Assembly (NCBI GenBank): GCA_013399855.1
Contig: VXAY01005274.1
Location: 2,129,725 to 2,193,724, forward strand
Reading direction: 5' to 3'
Length of the DNA: 64,000 bases
Origin: Oxyruncus cristatus
Lineage: Eukaryota; Chordata; Aves; Passeriformes; Cotingidae
Both the position numbers and the translations under genes were made by a program. The notes beneath the pieces are model-generated. The model saw nothing but the letters and a program-made list of their open reading frames with translations. It was not told the DNA's origin and made no database searches. Positions 1-12,700 of the stretch are shown here, in pieces (position 1 is the stretch's first letter; the number at the start of each line of letters is the position of its first letter).

Positions 1-1356
1 AAAAAAAAAGCTAGGAAGAAGGGGAGAGTCAAAGAACAGTCAAGGCTCAATAGCTTGGCAGAGTTCAGACTCTGATGTATTGTAGAGGAGCTAAAATAAC
101 AAGCCTTTAATCCCTAGATCATGTTGAACAGGTCAAGTGTGGCTCAGGAGATGAGAGAGGACAGAAAAACCTAATTTCCAGTATTTTTTGCTATCATACG
201 GATTTGTTAAAAATGGGATTATTGAATGAGACACCAGCAGCTGTTCTTAAAAGCACTTGCACCCATCTGCTCTCTCCTTGGGTTAGCACATGTCTCCCAG
301 TGCCTTTGGTGCCCTGGGCTGTAAACCATGGGCAGGCACTGTCAGAGGGCAGGAGGACAGAGCTGGAGCACAGAGCTCTCCTTCAGGGAGAAGGGGAGGG
401 CAGCAATGACACCCTATTTACATAGAGGGGAAAGTCCTTGTTTCACTAGACAGCGGGGAATGGGAGGCTTCAGCTAATCCCGGCTGGTTTCCCTCAGCAG
501 GGAGTGGCAGTTGTTATTTTAGGGCTTAAATGAGCCTTCAAAAGCCGGAGGCAGCAGCAGGGGTTCTCCACAGCTGGATCCCTGCAGCTGCCCAGGGGCT
601 GCCAGGGCAGCTCACGTGTGTGCCACGTGTGGGCTGGGTGCCACCTCCCCAGGATCTGCCCGTGTCCCTCCTTCCACACCGCGGCCACACCAGCCCACAG
701 ACAGTCGCTGCCTGTCCCGAGGGTGTTCCAGCCCTTCCTCCTCCCCAAAATGAGGTAAAAATAGAAGACAATAAAATGGAAATGCACATCCTTGGGACAC
801 GGAGGCAGCCTCCAGGAATGCAATCAATGCTCCTACTTCTTGGCGTTGTAAAAATTTAGAGTTTGTTGAAATAACCCGCTCCGCACAATGCAAAATGATA
901 CGCATGAGAAACAGTTCAGCGAGGATGATTTCACCCTCTCTAGAAACCACACTGAGAAAGTACAAGAGAGCCAGAACTGGACACCAAGCCGGAACTGAAA
1001 GGCAGTGCAAAGTCAGCCTGGAGAAATGCAGAAAGGAAACCAACTGGCCCAACCAAGGCTCCACAAATGAAACCTCATTAGCATTTTAAAATTCTTTCCG
1101 CTCCAGCAAGTTTTGATAACTCTTGATAACACACTTCAGTAATTTCTTCTGTAAGCCTGGCAGATGGCTGCTCCTTAAGAAATCCCCTTCCCTCGCTCCC
1201 CCTCACTTTGACCAAGGGACAGAATGACCTGCACACGGTTGTAATTTGCTTTGGTATCTGCGTTCTCATGGATATAAAACAGTAATATCACCTACGCTCC
1301 TTCCTAGTATTTTTTATTACTAGATCTTAAATCATTTTGCAGACAAGGTGAGTGAC
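1..1356. other. Unique non-coding DNA
   Basis: No gene is recognisable. The longest frame (minus strand, 612-1064, 150 codons) has no known domain and overlaps frames on the other strand. The stretch opens with a short A run at 1-9. A pair of E-box hexamers lies at 613-629 and is listed separately. Confidence 0.7.
613..629. promoter_or_regulatory. Tandem E-box pair (candidate)
   Basis: Two perfect CACGTG hexamers sit at 613-618 and 624-629 with a 5-nt spacer. CACGTG is the canonical site for bHLH factors such as USF, MYC/MAX and CLOCK/BMAL1. Paired E-boxes of similar spacing (6-7 nt) are known in clock-controlled enhancers. Whether this pair is bound is inference; no nearby gene is visible. 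Confidence 0.3.
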
Positions 1357-1470
1357 ATTATCCTTATTTCATAAGGGATGGAACAGAGCCACAAGGAACC
1401 CAGGAAACATGTACAAGGTCATCTGTCGGCCATCGGTCGACTCCGGAGCGAAGCTCTGGAACAGAGGAGC
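1357..1470 (-). repeat. MIR-like ancient SINE remnant
   Basis: Read on the plus strand, the segment follows the reverse complement of the MIR core and 3' half: an ATTATCC block, then a degraded 'cagatgaggaaactgaggcac' analogue, then ACAAGGTCAT near 1415. By my hand alignment with the remembered consensus, about 65% of some 70 positions match without gaps. MIR elements are ancient tRNA-derived SINEs surviving in amniotes at low copy number in birds. The part after about 1430 is less certain. RepeatMasker would decide. Confidence 0.5.
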
Positions 1471-3150
1471 CACAAAACACTGGCTGTGTTGGATCCAACT
1501 CACAGGACTGGATACATTTCGTCACTGTACTGCAGCTCTGCATTTTCTACCGCCCCCCATAACAAATTCATCTCAATGAGATTAGTGGAGTATGATCAGG
1601 ATAATACCGTGCAAGGGAAAAAGTCTCTGGGAGGCATTGTGTACTACGCTGGTGTCAGACATCTGCTTCCCAGCTCACTATAATCACCTCCAAATCTTAC
1701 TGTGCATGGATGTGTACCCAGGCCTTTAAAATATGGCACCAAAAAAAAACCAGAAAAAGGGAGACAAATTTCTTTCTGAATCAAAAATGTGATGAATTCC
1801 ACCTGAGGTTTGTCACAGACAGGTATCTGATACAAACCTTCCTATAAGCAGCTGCACAGGCCAGACCTCTCATGAGAAGTTTTGGGCTATGCTGCCTGTT
1901 AGCAGTCATATAAACACATTTGTATAAATGTAATGTTCCCAGAGATGCAAACAGCTTACAAGGAACAGCTACATTTCCACTGATTGATACCAGCCCAAGG
2001 AGAAACTCTTCTTATGGCATCAGATTGGTTTCATTGTCTTTGTAAATCCCTTGGGGGCTCAAGTTTTGGGGGATGAAAGACGTTATGAGATGTAAGGTAT
2101 CACTGCTAGCAGCTGCCATTCTTGTCTCTCTAACAGATGGCAGTAAATAATGACAGACTCAGCTCTTTCAGCAACAGTGAGATAAAACACTGAAAAATCT
2201 GTCTGTCTTTCCCATCGGGCAGGGAGCCCTCCTGGGCTTAAGCAGAGCTGTCTCCTCTGATCTCTGACCCCAGCTCAGGGCAGGATGGACCTTCCCTGGC
2301 CCACAGAGTCACCCCAGCTCTTGGCTGCCTCCCAGCAAGCACCAGTTTTACTCCTCTGCTCTCAAACTGGCCAGTTCCATCTTGTTCACAGCTGAGCTCC
2401 ACTGAAAACCTGTGGACCTCCAGATTTATCTGTCTTTTACCAAAGACCAGATTGCTGCTTGCAGACATTTCCCTCCAGAGCTGTGTCTAACCCTGCTCCA
2501 CAGCCAGGGGCTGTCAGCTCTCGCTCCCATTTCACACCCCTGCACCTTCAGGTCTGCTTTTTTTCCTTTCTCTGTGACTATAAATCTGAGTAGATGCTTA
2601 GAGCATCCATTTCTCTTTCAGCTCCATCTGTCTGGAGCTCTGAAACTATCCAAACCTTTTTTCCTTTTTTCCTTCCATCACATCTCAACTTGAAACCTCC
2701 CTTTCCCTTCCCTACTTAGCCGGAGCTCCCTGGGAATTCTCAGAGACTGCAGTTATAATGGGAAAAGGCTCTTCCAGCATGTAAATACCATGTCCAACAG
2801 AGTGCAGTTACTCTGACGTGGACATCAGTGATATAGAACTTGTTTTCTTCAACAGGTACTTATCCAGCATGGATGCATCAAGCAGCATCACAGAAATGAT
2901 TCCTTCCTACTGTCACAAGTTCATTTCTGTAGCTGTGCTGAACAGTATTATGTGCTTCCCCTATAGTAGCTGTGCTTCTGACAGCACCTTGGGCTTCCTT
3001 TCCTCGTATTTCTGGCTGAAGTGACTGTCCAGGAGAGAGCAGATTTGACCGATAAAAGCAAATGTTACTTGTCTCACAACTTCCCAGCCTCCGCACCTTG
3101 CCTATGGAAGGAGAGTACTAATAAGCCTCTCTCCTACTTGGAGTAAGGGG
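1471..3150. other. Unique non-coding DNA
   Basis: No gene, RNA or repeat is recognised. A pyrimidine-rich patch lies at about 2550-2710. Reading frames are under 100 codons and carry no domain. Confidence 0.7.
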
Positions 3151-3192
<42 letters not shown>

Positions 3193-3224
3193 TCTCCCCC
3201 GACCCACAAACACNGGGAAAAGGG

Positions 3225-3261
<37 letters not shown>

Positions 3262-3267
3262 AAAAAA
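3151..3267. repeat. Poly-A / N / poly-A low-complexity block
   Basis: Forty consecutive A (3151-3190) are followed by a C-rich 34-nt linker with one ambiguous base (N at 3214), then 35 A (3225-3259), one G and seven A. CR1 elements do not end in poly-A, so this is not a CR1 tail. The N and the homopolymers suggest low-quality consensus or a mis-joined gap edge, though a genuine A-rich simple repeat is possible. Confidence 0.85.
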
Positions 3268-4899
3268 GCTGTTCCCTGCATCCCCATAATACACATTTAA
3301 AGAGGTATTTGTTTAGGAGGGATGCGTGTGTACGGAGCGTCCTCCAGCACCGCGCAAAGCCGTCCTGCCACCCACGCCTCCCAACTGCTGAAAGCAATTA
3401 CTTCCCTCCCCTGCTCTCAGCACTAGCACAGGATGCGCAGGGTCTCCACAGGTCACAGGCACAGAAACTGGTTCTTACTTTTTTTTTTTTTTTTTTGTCT
3501 CCAAGAAATGAAGGGAAGCAGGAGCTTCCAGCACAACAGTAGGAAAATCTTCCAAAGAGCTTCTTGAACTGGCCTTGACTACGCAGCAATTGAAGCTGTT
3601 TCCTGATCCAAGTCCTCACTGCCTGCTGGAGATTTGGCTGCTGTGAGGCTTATTTACCCAAAGCTGGGGAGATTAAACCACATTTTCTGGAACATAGGCC
3701 AGGATGGTGTTGGGCCAGAGGTGACCCATGGCATCTGAGGCAGACAGGGAAAGGAAGTCTGCAGAGATGGACAGGTGCCATGGTCAAACAAGCCCTTTGT
3801 GGCTTCAAAAGAAGCAGTGACCATCTGCCCTGACAGACTTCTCTATTCAAAGTGCAGCAAGTGGCTATGACATGTGCCAGCCATGCAGGGCATGGAAAAG
3901 CAATCTCTGACAAGATGCCAGAACAACTCTAAGCTGAAGAACATGTGGGCATTCCTGGCAAAAAGGATTTTGCAACGGGTTCCTCAGCCACGGGAATTAA
4001 AGCCCAGGCAGAAAGACGAAAAGGAAATGGTGAAACCACAGTGCAGCAAAACACAGCTCAAAGTCGCTTGCACAAGCCACATCCCAAGTGGCTCTGGGAA
4101 GTGTAATAACACAGTCCCCAAAGGGCAGCAGAGGCCATCACGAGGGGCAGAAGCCAGGGTGGTAGTGAGGAGGATGATGATGCAGGGAGGAGCAAGGAGA
4201 GCAGAGCCAACAGAGAGAAGAAAGGCATCAACGGGGAGGCTCAGTGAAAGCATCTTTTTCCTGGGAGGAGTGTAGTTGGGCTCATTGTTCTGCCATGTTA
4301 TTATTTGCTTTAGATAAACTGTGCTTTCTCTCCACCCTTTCCATAGGCATGGGGAGAACAGGGGCTTCTGGCAGTGACTAAAGACAGGGCCAGCCCTGCA
4401 GCCCAGAGGCACCAGCTCTGCTGGGAGATGCTCCATCTGCCAGTCCCAGACGAATGCCCTTTCCTTTGACGGGGGTGGAGGGTGGGTTGGGCCCATGTAA
4501 GGAAGAATTTCCAATTTAGAAACAAACAGAGGCAGTTCCTATTATTGTTAGTGGAATGTCAGCATCTCTGGTCGCAAGCACCACTGTCAACAAACAGGCT
4601 CACAAATGCTCCTTCAGCATCAGCCAAAATAAAATCCATGAAAGCATCTATAACTCAGCATTCACTACACACACAACAAGCTCTCCTTTTTCTTTTTAAA
4701 TCCAGTCTTGTCCACGTAATTTTAACATAAAGGAACTGGTTGTGGGCTGTGTTACCGAATGAGTCATCATTTTATGTGACAGCGTAATATGATTTAGAGA
4801 ATTCTTGGCACACCAGTATGGATTATGCATTATAATCTCATAATTTGGACTGTTAGTGCCGTGCAGCAGTGCCTGGAGCAGGAGGGAAAGAGCAGTTCT
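3268..4899. other. Unique non-coding DNA with a T18 run
   Basis: No gene is recognised. A run of 18 T lies at 3479-3496. Overlapping frames of 133 codons (plus, 3874-4275) and 176 codons (minus, 3984-4514) occupy the same DNA on opposite strands with no domain, as expected of chance frames. Confidence 0.7.
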
Positions 4900-5045
4900 G
4901 TGAATTACAGTCTGAGCTCTGCTCCTGCTTTGCTGTGTGACCTTCTGCCTTCCTTCCTTCATCTGCAGAGCAGAAACACATCTGTGTCCTACAGCAGGGT
5001 CAGCTAATGTTCACCCAGGAGATCTGAAGAACATTACATAAGTGC
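4900..5045 (+). repeat. MIR-like ancient SINE remnant
   Basis: The stretch follows the MIR consensus order. A 'ctctgc..' block is followed by an exact 13-mer GCTGTGTGACCTT at about 4932, then a CATCTG block near 4961, and then an A/T-rich tail resembling the MIR 3' part. The exact 13-mer belongs to the most conserved part of the MIR core. The flanks are diverged, so the borders are approximate. Confidence 0.5.
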
Positions 5046-8000
5046 AAATTATTGTTTTAATAAGGGAAGGAAATCAGAAGGACTTTCTTTCCAATGCAAC
5101 AGGCTGATCTTGGGAAGTACTACCAGAATACAGTCTCTAGGTACTGGATACCAGTCATAGGCTAATTTGGGATAACAGTTTTCGGAAGCATGATGGACAG
5201 GAAGTGCCATGGGAAACTCAGAGATTCGCAAACTGTGGTTCTTTGGAAAATGAGTGTAATTTCTGATAAACATCGATGTGCACAAGATAAATAAGAACCA
5301 CCAGGAAAAATTCTCTCCCCTTCCCCTTCTCCTTGGGGAATCTCCCTTTCTCCTTGGGGGAACTCCCAGCAAGCATGTGGTGGTGAGCTGCCACCATGGA
5401 GGAAGTGGAAGTGCGTGTGAAGCGGGAGCTGTGGACACTTGTCCACTTCAGGCTGGACTAAAATACCGGAATCAGTTTACCCAGTCCCACTCGTCAGAGC
5501 GGAAAAGTTTGGGATCGGAGTGTGCTCGGGAGATCCAAACAAACAAACCCAGAGCCTAACATCTGCAATGGTTACTCCTGACCCCCGCCCCAAGCTGTCC
5601 ATTCCCTCTGCTTCTGCTAAACATAAATTGACCCGTATTTAGCAGAGGGTCACTGGGCAGGGAGCAGAGCTGGTACCCATTTCCAAATCTATCCCACTCC
5701 CTTCAGCTCACTGAGTCTGCACCATTCCCACAGTCCCTGGTTTGGGACTAGCAGGGAGCAGTATTTCTCCAGGCAAGGAGGACATATTTTATGGAACACA
5801 AATACCACATGACGGATTTTGGGAGGCTCAGAAATCCTCTCCACAAAGAAAAAGAAATTTCTCCAGAAGAAATGAGAAAAACACTACCTACATTTGCTGG
5901 CAGGAGGGTTCCTTCTGAGCTCTTTGAAAAGCAGCATGCTGCTGCCAAGGCAAATCTGGGGTAGATAACCAGCCTTTCCTGGGGCTGACTAAAGACCAAC
6001 TTTTTCCTAGTAAAGGAATAGAGGTCTCTGTAACAGATAAAGCAGGCAGACAGAATTGGTTGACCTGTGGGAGCTCTTGGGGGAATAGATGACAAGTGAG
6101 AAACGCAAACAGAGGAGGAGGTCTGCCCGTGCTTCGAGCTCTCTCACCTGTTACTGATTTCCCCAGACAGGACAATGACTGAAAGGCCACTTTTAAATGC
6201 AGCAGTTGATAATATTTTACATCTCAGGAGCTCATGGGAAAACCAAAACAAACCAAAACAAATCCCATGTATACTGCCTCTGTGACCTTCTAAATATGGG
6301 ACCAGCTTCTTAAGTTTCTACTAAGGAGTTATTCTCTTGAAATGAAGAAGGAAGAAGGGGCACAGGGATAGTGGATAGTGCAGAAAACTATAAGGGAAAA
6401 AACATCTTTCACTTCTTGCTTGACCTTCTCAATCTTTTCATGCATAATATAGCAAAAGGGAGTTGACCCTTGATGGCTTATAGTTAATTTATAAGCAAGA
6501 AGCTCTATGCCCAGGGGATGCCCATGCTGCAGTGCCAGCTATCCAGGCACAAAGCTATTGCCTGATGGGCTGTGGGAGAGCATTTCATGGGCCAGGGGCA
6601 GAGCAGAGCCCACCAAAACCCTGCACCTCTGCTCAGCTGGACCTGCCATGCCAGGGCCACACGGGGGGCTGTATTCAGCCGTCCCCAGTGCGTCAACTCA
6701 GAGGGAAAACACGCACAGCGGCCAGCGAGGCGGATGGAGTATCCACGTAGAAATGCGCAAAGCCCTTTGTTCTGCACACCTCCTGCATTCCATTCAGTGC
6801 ACCCAGCGCAGGCCAGGCGGGGGATGAGTCAGAGCTCTCATGTGTCTCTCCAAAGGTGCTCCTGGTTACAGTGAGATCAGTGCCCGCCTCGCCGCCACAG
6901 ACCCGCTCCGGTGCCACCCACTCGCCCCCGCTGCCCGCGCACCACGCTCAGCAAAGGAGCCACATCCCACCCTGCTTCACCCAGGGAGACAGTCACCACG
7001 GCATTTGCCTGGATCACAGAACTGCCCACAGGGGTTCACGGACAGAACCCAAACTGGCACGAGAGCAGGCTCAGGATGTCCCACAGCCACAGCGCTGCTC
7101 TTGGCCTGGGGTTCACATTCGCTCGCACAGGCACCGTAGGGATTGCTGTGTGGTCTAACAACTCTTCTCTGGGGGCTTTCCTAGAAGAGATGCCCCCCAG
7201 GCATAGCCTCAGCTGGCAGAAAACAGGTCTTTGGCTGAAGGGTTCAGGTTTGCCCCTGCTGTGGGCTCCCCCTCCAACCTGCTCCAAGGAGGGACCCCTG
7301 CAGAGCATCATTTCTACTGTACCCCTGTGCTCCATGAAGGCCACTGGCTTGGGTAGCAGGAGGGCTCTCTGGGGACAAATGTGGTAGTTCCTCAGGGCAA
7401 CTGGCTAGTGAACCCTTCCCTCCCTGCTCAGAGCATCTCCCAGGGGACCCCTGGTCATGGCATAGGTGCTTGCAGGGCCCTTCTGAAGTGCCTCTCTCAG
7501 CTCTAAGGTTGGTACCAACTCCCACCATCAGCACCCCCCCACTCCAAAACCCACCAGTGGGGCAAAGCCTGACCAAAAATCCAGCCAAATCAGCACAAAC
7601 ACAGTAGAGCATCCCTGAGCAGATGGGCAGGAAGAGGCAACAGTGGACATGGTAGTGCAGGGACTGGGATGGACAGCAACAACTTAGAGCAGCAGTGCCA
7701 CCAAACACCCGGGGTTTCAAACAAGAACCTGTGCATTGCTTGGGAAAAAAACCCTGTTGTAACAGAAGAGAACCCAAATGAGAGACACTCACCGAACTTT
7801 CCCGTAACTGTGAACCCATCAGAGCAGCATGAGTGTTGTTATTCCCTTTGTGAGCTCTAGCTCTCACAACAAATGTTATCTCCTCTTTTCCACAGATTGT
7901 CCTTCCGGAGCTACAGCATCAAATCCTGACCCCATGTGTGAAACACTGCTGCCTTTATCCCTAGCCCTGAGAACATGAAATCAAGTGACAAAGAATCCAA

Positions 8001-9381
8001 TCTCAGCTGTCCTCTTTGGGGCAGAACAAGACATGATTTATAGATTTATATACACACATGCCCATCTATTCATCCTCTTTGCAAACAGTTCATGAAGTGT
8101 GCCTTAAGCCCTTCTGAATCGAGCAATTCTCTGCTTAGACAATCAATTCCTAACTGAAACTCTGCAGGGAAAGACATCATGTTGCAGGAATGCTGCAGAA
8201 GCTGCTGCATATACTGTTCCCTTTGTTGAGAATAGCATCTTTGCCTTGGATATATTTTTTTCCTCCTTAGCCATTTAATTTCATGAAACGGGGCCCAGTT
8301 CCAGCAGGCAAGAAGAACACAGCTAGATTTTGCTTCTCCTTTCCTGAAAGGCTGAGAAACCAGATTTAAAAAATGTGCTCAGTGGGCGTTTGGTGGGACG
8401 AATTCTCTCCCAGAGTTCGGCATTTTTGATACAGAGCAAGCAAGAGTTACATTGCATATGGTGCCTGGTTTTTCTTCTGCAGCAGGTAGCCTAGAGAGTT
8501 GCTGCTTCCCCTGCCATGAAAAAAATCATAGTAGCTGGTTTAACTGAAAAAAATCCTGCAAGAGGCTTCGGGTTAGACCTTTTGTCAAAAAGGCTCAGTG
8601 CAGAAATTTGTAGAAGTGCTCATGTGTAATGAAAAACAAATTATACCTTGACAGGAACCTAAAGGGCAGGCAGCTTTCTGGGGCAGGGCCAGTCTTGTTC
8701 TCTAAAGCCCAGCACCAAACTCAGCAGGGATTCACAGTACATGTCTGGGGCTGTGTGCTCACCTATAACCATAGTAACAATAATAACCCTTCGGAGAAAC
8801 AACTGATTCATCTCTCAGAAGGGCTGTAAAACCAGATGTAGTTCCCTTGGACATAACATGGGTGACAGCGGGATCGAAGTTTCTGCACACATTCGAGTCT
8901 AAGGGCACCATTTAACACTGCTCACCTCACAGACCTGGCAGAAAGGCAGAAATGGGACAAGTTTCAATCCTTCCCTTTCCTCTGATGTCACCCATGCCTC
9001 CAGCAACCCTCCAGCCAAGCCTTTCCTCTGCATCCCCATTATGGGAAAAAAGTGCTGGAGCTTGGATGCAGAGACCATGAAACCCAAAGGTGGTTCCACT
9101 GTAACCAGAAACCTTCAACCACTGCAGAATGACCGGTGTGAAGGCCTGGCAGATTCACCACAGCGGGTATTGCACACTCAGTGTGCAGGAACAGACAGGT
9201 GGAGATCTCCATGTGCCTTTGGGAGAGGGTTAGGAGACCACAGAAGGAAAAAAGCAGAAAGTTCTAATGAATGACCCCCTTGTTTCTATGTGTTGTTATT
9301 AGCAAAATAAAAAGGGGAGAAAAGAATTGCCAAGATCTGCTACATCTGCACAATTGTCTCCAAATTAAATGTACAGCCGTG
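5046..9381. other. Unique non-coding DNA
   Basis: No gene is recognised. A short imperfect duplication of a CTCCTTGGGG-containing unit lies at about 5328-5370. CpG density rises locally around 6880-6990 but is far too short for a CpG island. The longest frame (minus, 7244-7867, 207 codons) has no recognisable domain or signal peptide, and its start is not favoured over others. Confidence 0.65.
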
Positions 9382-9424
9382 TTCTATAAATACCAGTAAT
9401 TCTTCTATAAAGCATCAGTAATTC
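9382..9424. repeat. Imperfect 21/22-bp tandem duplication
   Basis: Two adjacent units, 9382-9402 and 9403-9424, both start TTCTATAAA and end CAGTAATTC. They differ by a few internal bases and one indel. The segment is AT-rich and each copy contains a TAAT homeodomain-type core. Confidence 0.8.
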
Positions 9425-9630
9425 CTAAATTCTACTGATTTTTTTTTTTATCTGCCAATTTTAGAGACTTCCCAGGAGATACTGGCCTGAACGTGCTATC
9501 TCAGCTATTAAATAAAGACAGGATATTTTTATTAAAAAAAACCAAAGCACCCACTTGAGACTCAACTATTTGGACTGGAGATAACAACTCCTGCGTCATG
9601 CAACATGAATTTAAAGAGACTCCAATAAAT

Positions 9631-9716
9631 CAGAGAATCACAAAAACACAGAATGATTTGGCTTGGAAGGGACCTTAAAGACCATCTAATTCCAACCCCA
9701 CCACCAGGAGCAGGGA
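9631..9716 (-). mobile_element. CR1 3'-end stub
   Basis: On the plus strand this begins with a degraded tail (AGAATCACAAAAACACAG). It continues with GAATGATTTGGCTTGGAAGG and a 'gaccttaaagaccatctaattccaacccc'-type block, the reverse complement of the CR1 3' terminus. Similarity stops after about 85 bp, so the copy is strongly 5'-truncated, as is usual for CR1. Confidence 0.9.
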
Positions 9717-12700
9717 AATAGCTGCAATTACTAAATCTTGCCCCAGCGATGCAAGTTTCTGGTGGCAGAGCATTCATCTACCTCTGTGCAGGACTGTGCA
9801 GAAGGGAACCTGCCTGAAGGTTCAGGTTCCTCATGGGTACCATCAGGAGGACCATCTCCTCAGGATGCACCCCCCCACAGGGCTGTGTCCCATCGAGGAC
9901 TCAAGACTGAGCTTGCACTAGTTAAGACCCTACGCCCGCGTCTCAGTTTCTTTACCACATACAAATTGAAGGTCTGAATTTCTACGTCTTTTCCTCTGGG
10001 ACTTGGAGTGGGATACAGGATTTGTCTCTTCCCTTGAGAGGCATTTTGAGATAGGCAGCTGAAAGACAACTACTACAGCACCACGTGGTTTTGGGGATGT
10101 TTACAAAACCGCAGAAATCAGAGCTGTCTAATAGAGGGAGAACGCTGAATTCATTACGCCTCCAGGCTGGGCTTGGCCTCAAAGAAATTTCAGATGATGA
10201 GGATGTTACAAAACTTAGTAGGACATTAAAGCCTTTCTTCTGTGGTGCCAGAGAACCAGAATTTTGGGTTGACATTGAGCCTTTCCCTTTGAAAAGGCTG
10301 AGCCTCATCACAGGCTTTGAGTGCTCACAAACGAGGACCACACTGGCATGTCACAGCACAAGGCAAGAGGTAGCACAGTGACCTGGCTTTTCCAAAGCAG
10401 CCAGCACGTGCCCAAGCTGACATGCACTCCTGGCAGCTGACTCTCACAGGAGAAGGGCCCGGCAAGGTCTGGAAAACAGCTTTCCAAAGCATCTCACACA
10501 GACCTATGAGGAAAACGAGACCTCCCCAAGAAGCAATATCTGTAACATATTTCTGCCAGGTTTTTATAGGTTTCCCCATTTCAGTGGCAGCACATCCAGA
10601 GCAGGGAGTTGAGCTCAGCTTCCCAAGGAGGCTGGTGACACTGGCCAGGGAGGGACAAGGACTCAGGCCACAGTTTCCTGGGCTGATGTCTGAGGTGATG
10701 CTGGGACAGCTCAGCTGTGTGCACATGTGGTGGGACAGATATAGGAGAGGTGCTGCTGCCCCTGGATGTGCTAAGGGATGGGGAGGTACGTGCAAGTGGA
10801 CTGGCACCAGGCTGCGTGTGGCTTGGCCAGCTCAGAGATCTCAGAGGTTGTGGCAGAAGCTCTGCAGTTCTCAGCTCCAGCAGCTTCTTGAAGGAAAGCT
10901 GTGTTGATGGACATACCATGGGAGAGGTGTTTAATCCCTGTATCTTCCAGCTAGTTCATCTTTTCCCCTTGGGCCAGCTTCACGCTGGTGAGCAGATATG
11001 TGGGTCCAAGTCCCTTGGTTGTGGCAGACAGCTTTCTTCATCATGCACCTATTCTAGCTTGTCTCACTGGGGGGATTCCTTGGCCTGGGTTTTACTCAGG
11101 TAAGAATTACACTTAGTTTTGAGACAAAATCAATCGAAAACCTGTCACTGATTTTCCTATGAACATGAATTCACTCTGTGTATTTTAAAACCCCATCTAT
11201 CCTGAATGAGAGGACCCATTCTTGCAGTTCACTTTGTTACTGAAGAGCTTTATGTGAAGAAAAGAGGAAGCAGCATCTTTTATACATCTCTGTGCAATGA
11301 AAAGGAGGTGACGTCTCACAATACTTGTGATACCTCTTGGTATTAAGGACAACAGTTTGCAAGACATTATCTCCACTGCCTGGCAAGGACTGCCTGCTGC
11401 CTTCACTATGCTCTTGGCTTACACCAGCCCATCCATCACCTGCCTTTTTAACTGGCAATGATGAGGAAATTATGCATGCGAGCAGCCATGTGCACCACAG
11501 GGTGTAATTTCTAACGTCCCATAGCAAACATTTTTCCTGGTGCTAGCAGGTGTTTCAATCCTTCATCTGGACTTCTGTGAACAGTGCTGCCGGATATCTC
11601 CTTCCAGCTGCTCCCACTATCTCCCTGTCAGATGTGTGCCAGCTGAAAAAAACCAAACAAACTCAAATAGGGAAGGTTTCTGGGTCATCTGGAGCAGTTT
11701 GGTGGGCACTGCCATCACCCTGGAGCTTTGCCTTAAAGGCTGGTAGAGGAAAAAGCACGAGGATGGTAACAAGACCAGCTGCTGGCTCCTCAAGCTCCCT
11801 GAGACTCAGAGGGTTGTGTCTGTGCTGCAGCGACCAGAACAGCACAAAACCCCTCACCATGGCCAGGCAGAGGACCCAAAGCCATAGGGAGGGGTGAGGG
11901 AGGACTGGACAAGGGGGTCAGCTCAGCTGCTGTCCCCTCCAAATTCGTGCTGGCCTAAGCTCTACCCAAATGGCAGGGCAGTGGCCCCCCCTTCTTCCTG
12001 CCTCCAAGCAGAGCTGCCCACAGCAGGTAACATCTCCCGCGAGCCTTGTCCCTGCAGCTCACAAACAGCAGTCACAAGTGCTCAGGCTCTGCCTTCTCAG
12101 GAGGGGTGTTCGTGACACATTTTTCCCACACATCTCCGTGCTTCATAAAATACAAGCAGCCTCTGAGCACTCCAAGGAGGTGGTGGCTGGTGTAGTGCAT
12201 TCTACACCGAGGAGCCAAGGCACAGAGGTGTCACAGAGCTGGCTGCAGCCCGCTGAAGTCGCTGGGAAAGTCTCCTACTGCTTCAGTGGGAATGTGGGTT
12301 GGGGCCTCTAGCCTTCTCCAGGCAGGGAAGCCCCTGGCAGGGATGAGCAGAGTTTGCTGTTGCACAACCAGGGGAATGGCACCTCACTGAGCAGCTCTCC
12401 AGGGTGTGAGAGGACTCCACCTTAGGAAAGAACTGACAGCAGCACCGCTTCACATGGCACATGTTCTGCATCAGTGCTGGCCAAGTCCCTTTCCACTCAC
12501 CGTCCAGCCTGGTAGAAGATGTTTATTCCTAGAATCAGGGGGGCTTTATCAGCCAACTTGGACCTGCAGCATCTCCCCATGTATTTCTGGGCCACACACA
12601 GCCCTGTTGAGACTGGAGCTGCAGCTCTCTCCTGCTCTGGTCCTGGAAAGGACTCAGGGTTGGACTCTCTAAGGAAAGGGCTCTGGGCTGCCACCAAGCT

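Noticed and set aside
6880..6990. Local CpG-rich patch
   Set aside because: About 100 bp only; below any usual CpG-island length, with no promoter elements.
7244..7867. 207-codon minus-strand frame
   Set aside because: No domain recognised; competing frames overlap on the plus strand.
9940..9985. GTCTCAGTTTCTTTACCACAT, reminiscent of the MIR 3' part
   Set aside because: The match is too short and the neighbouring MIR blocks are missing.
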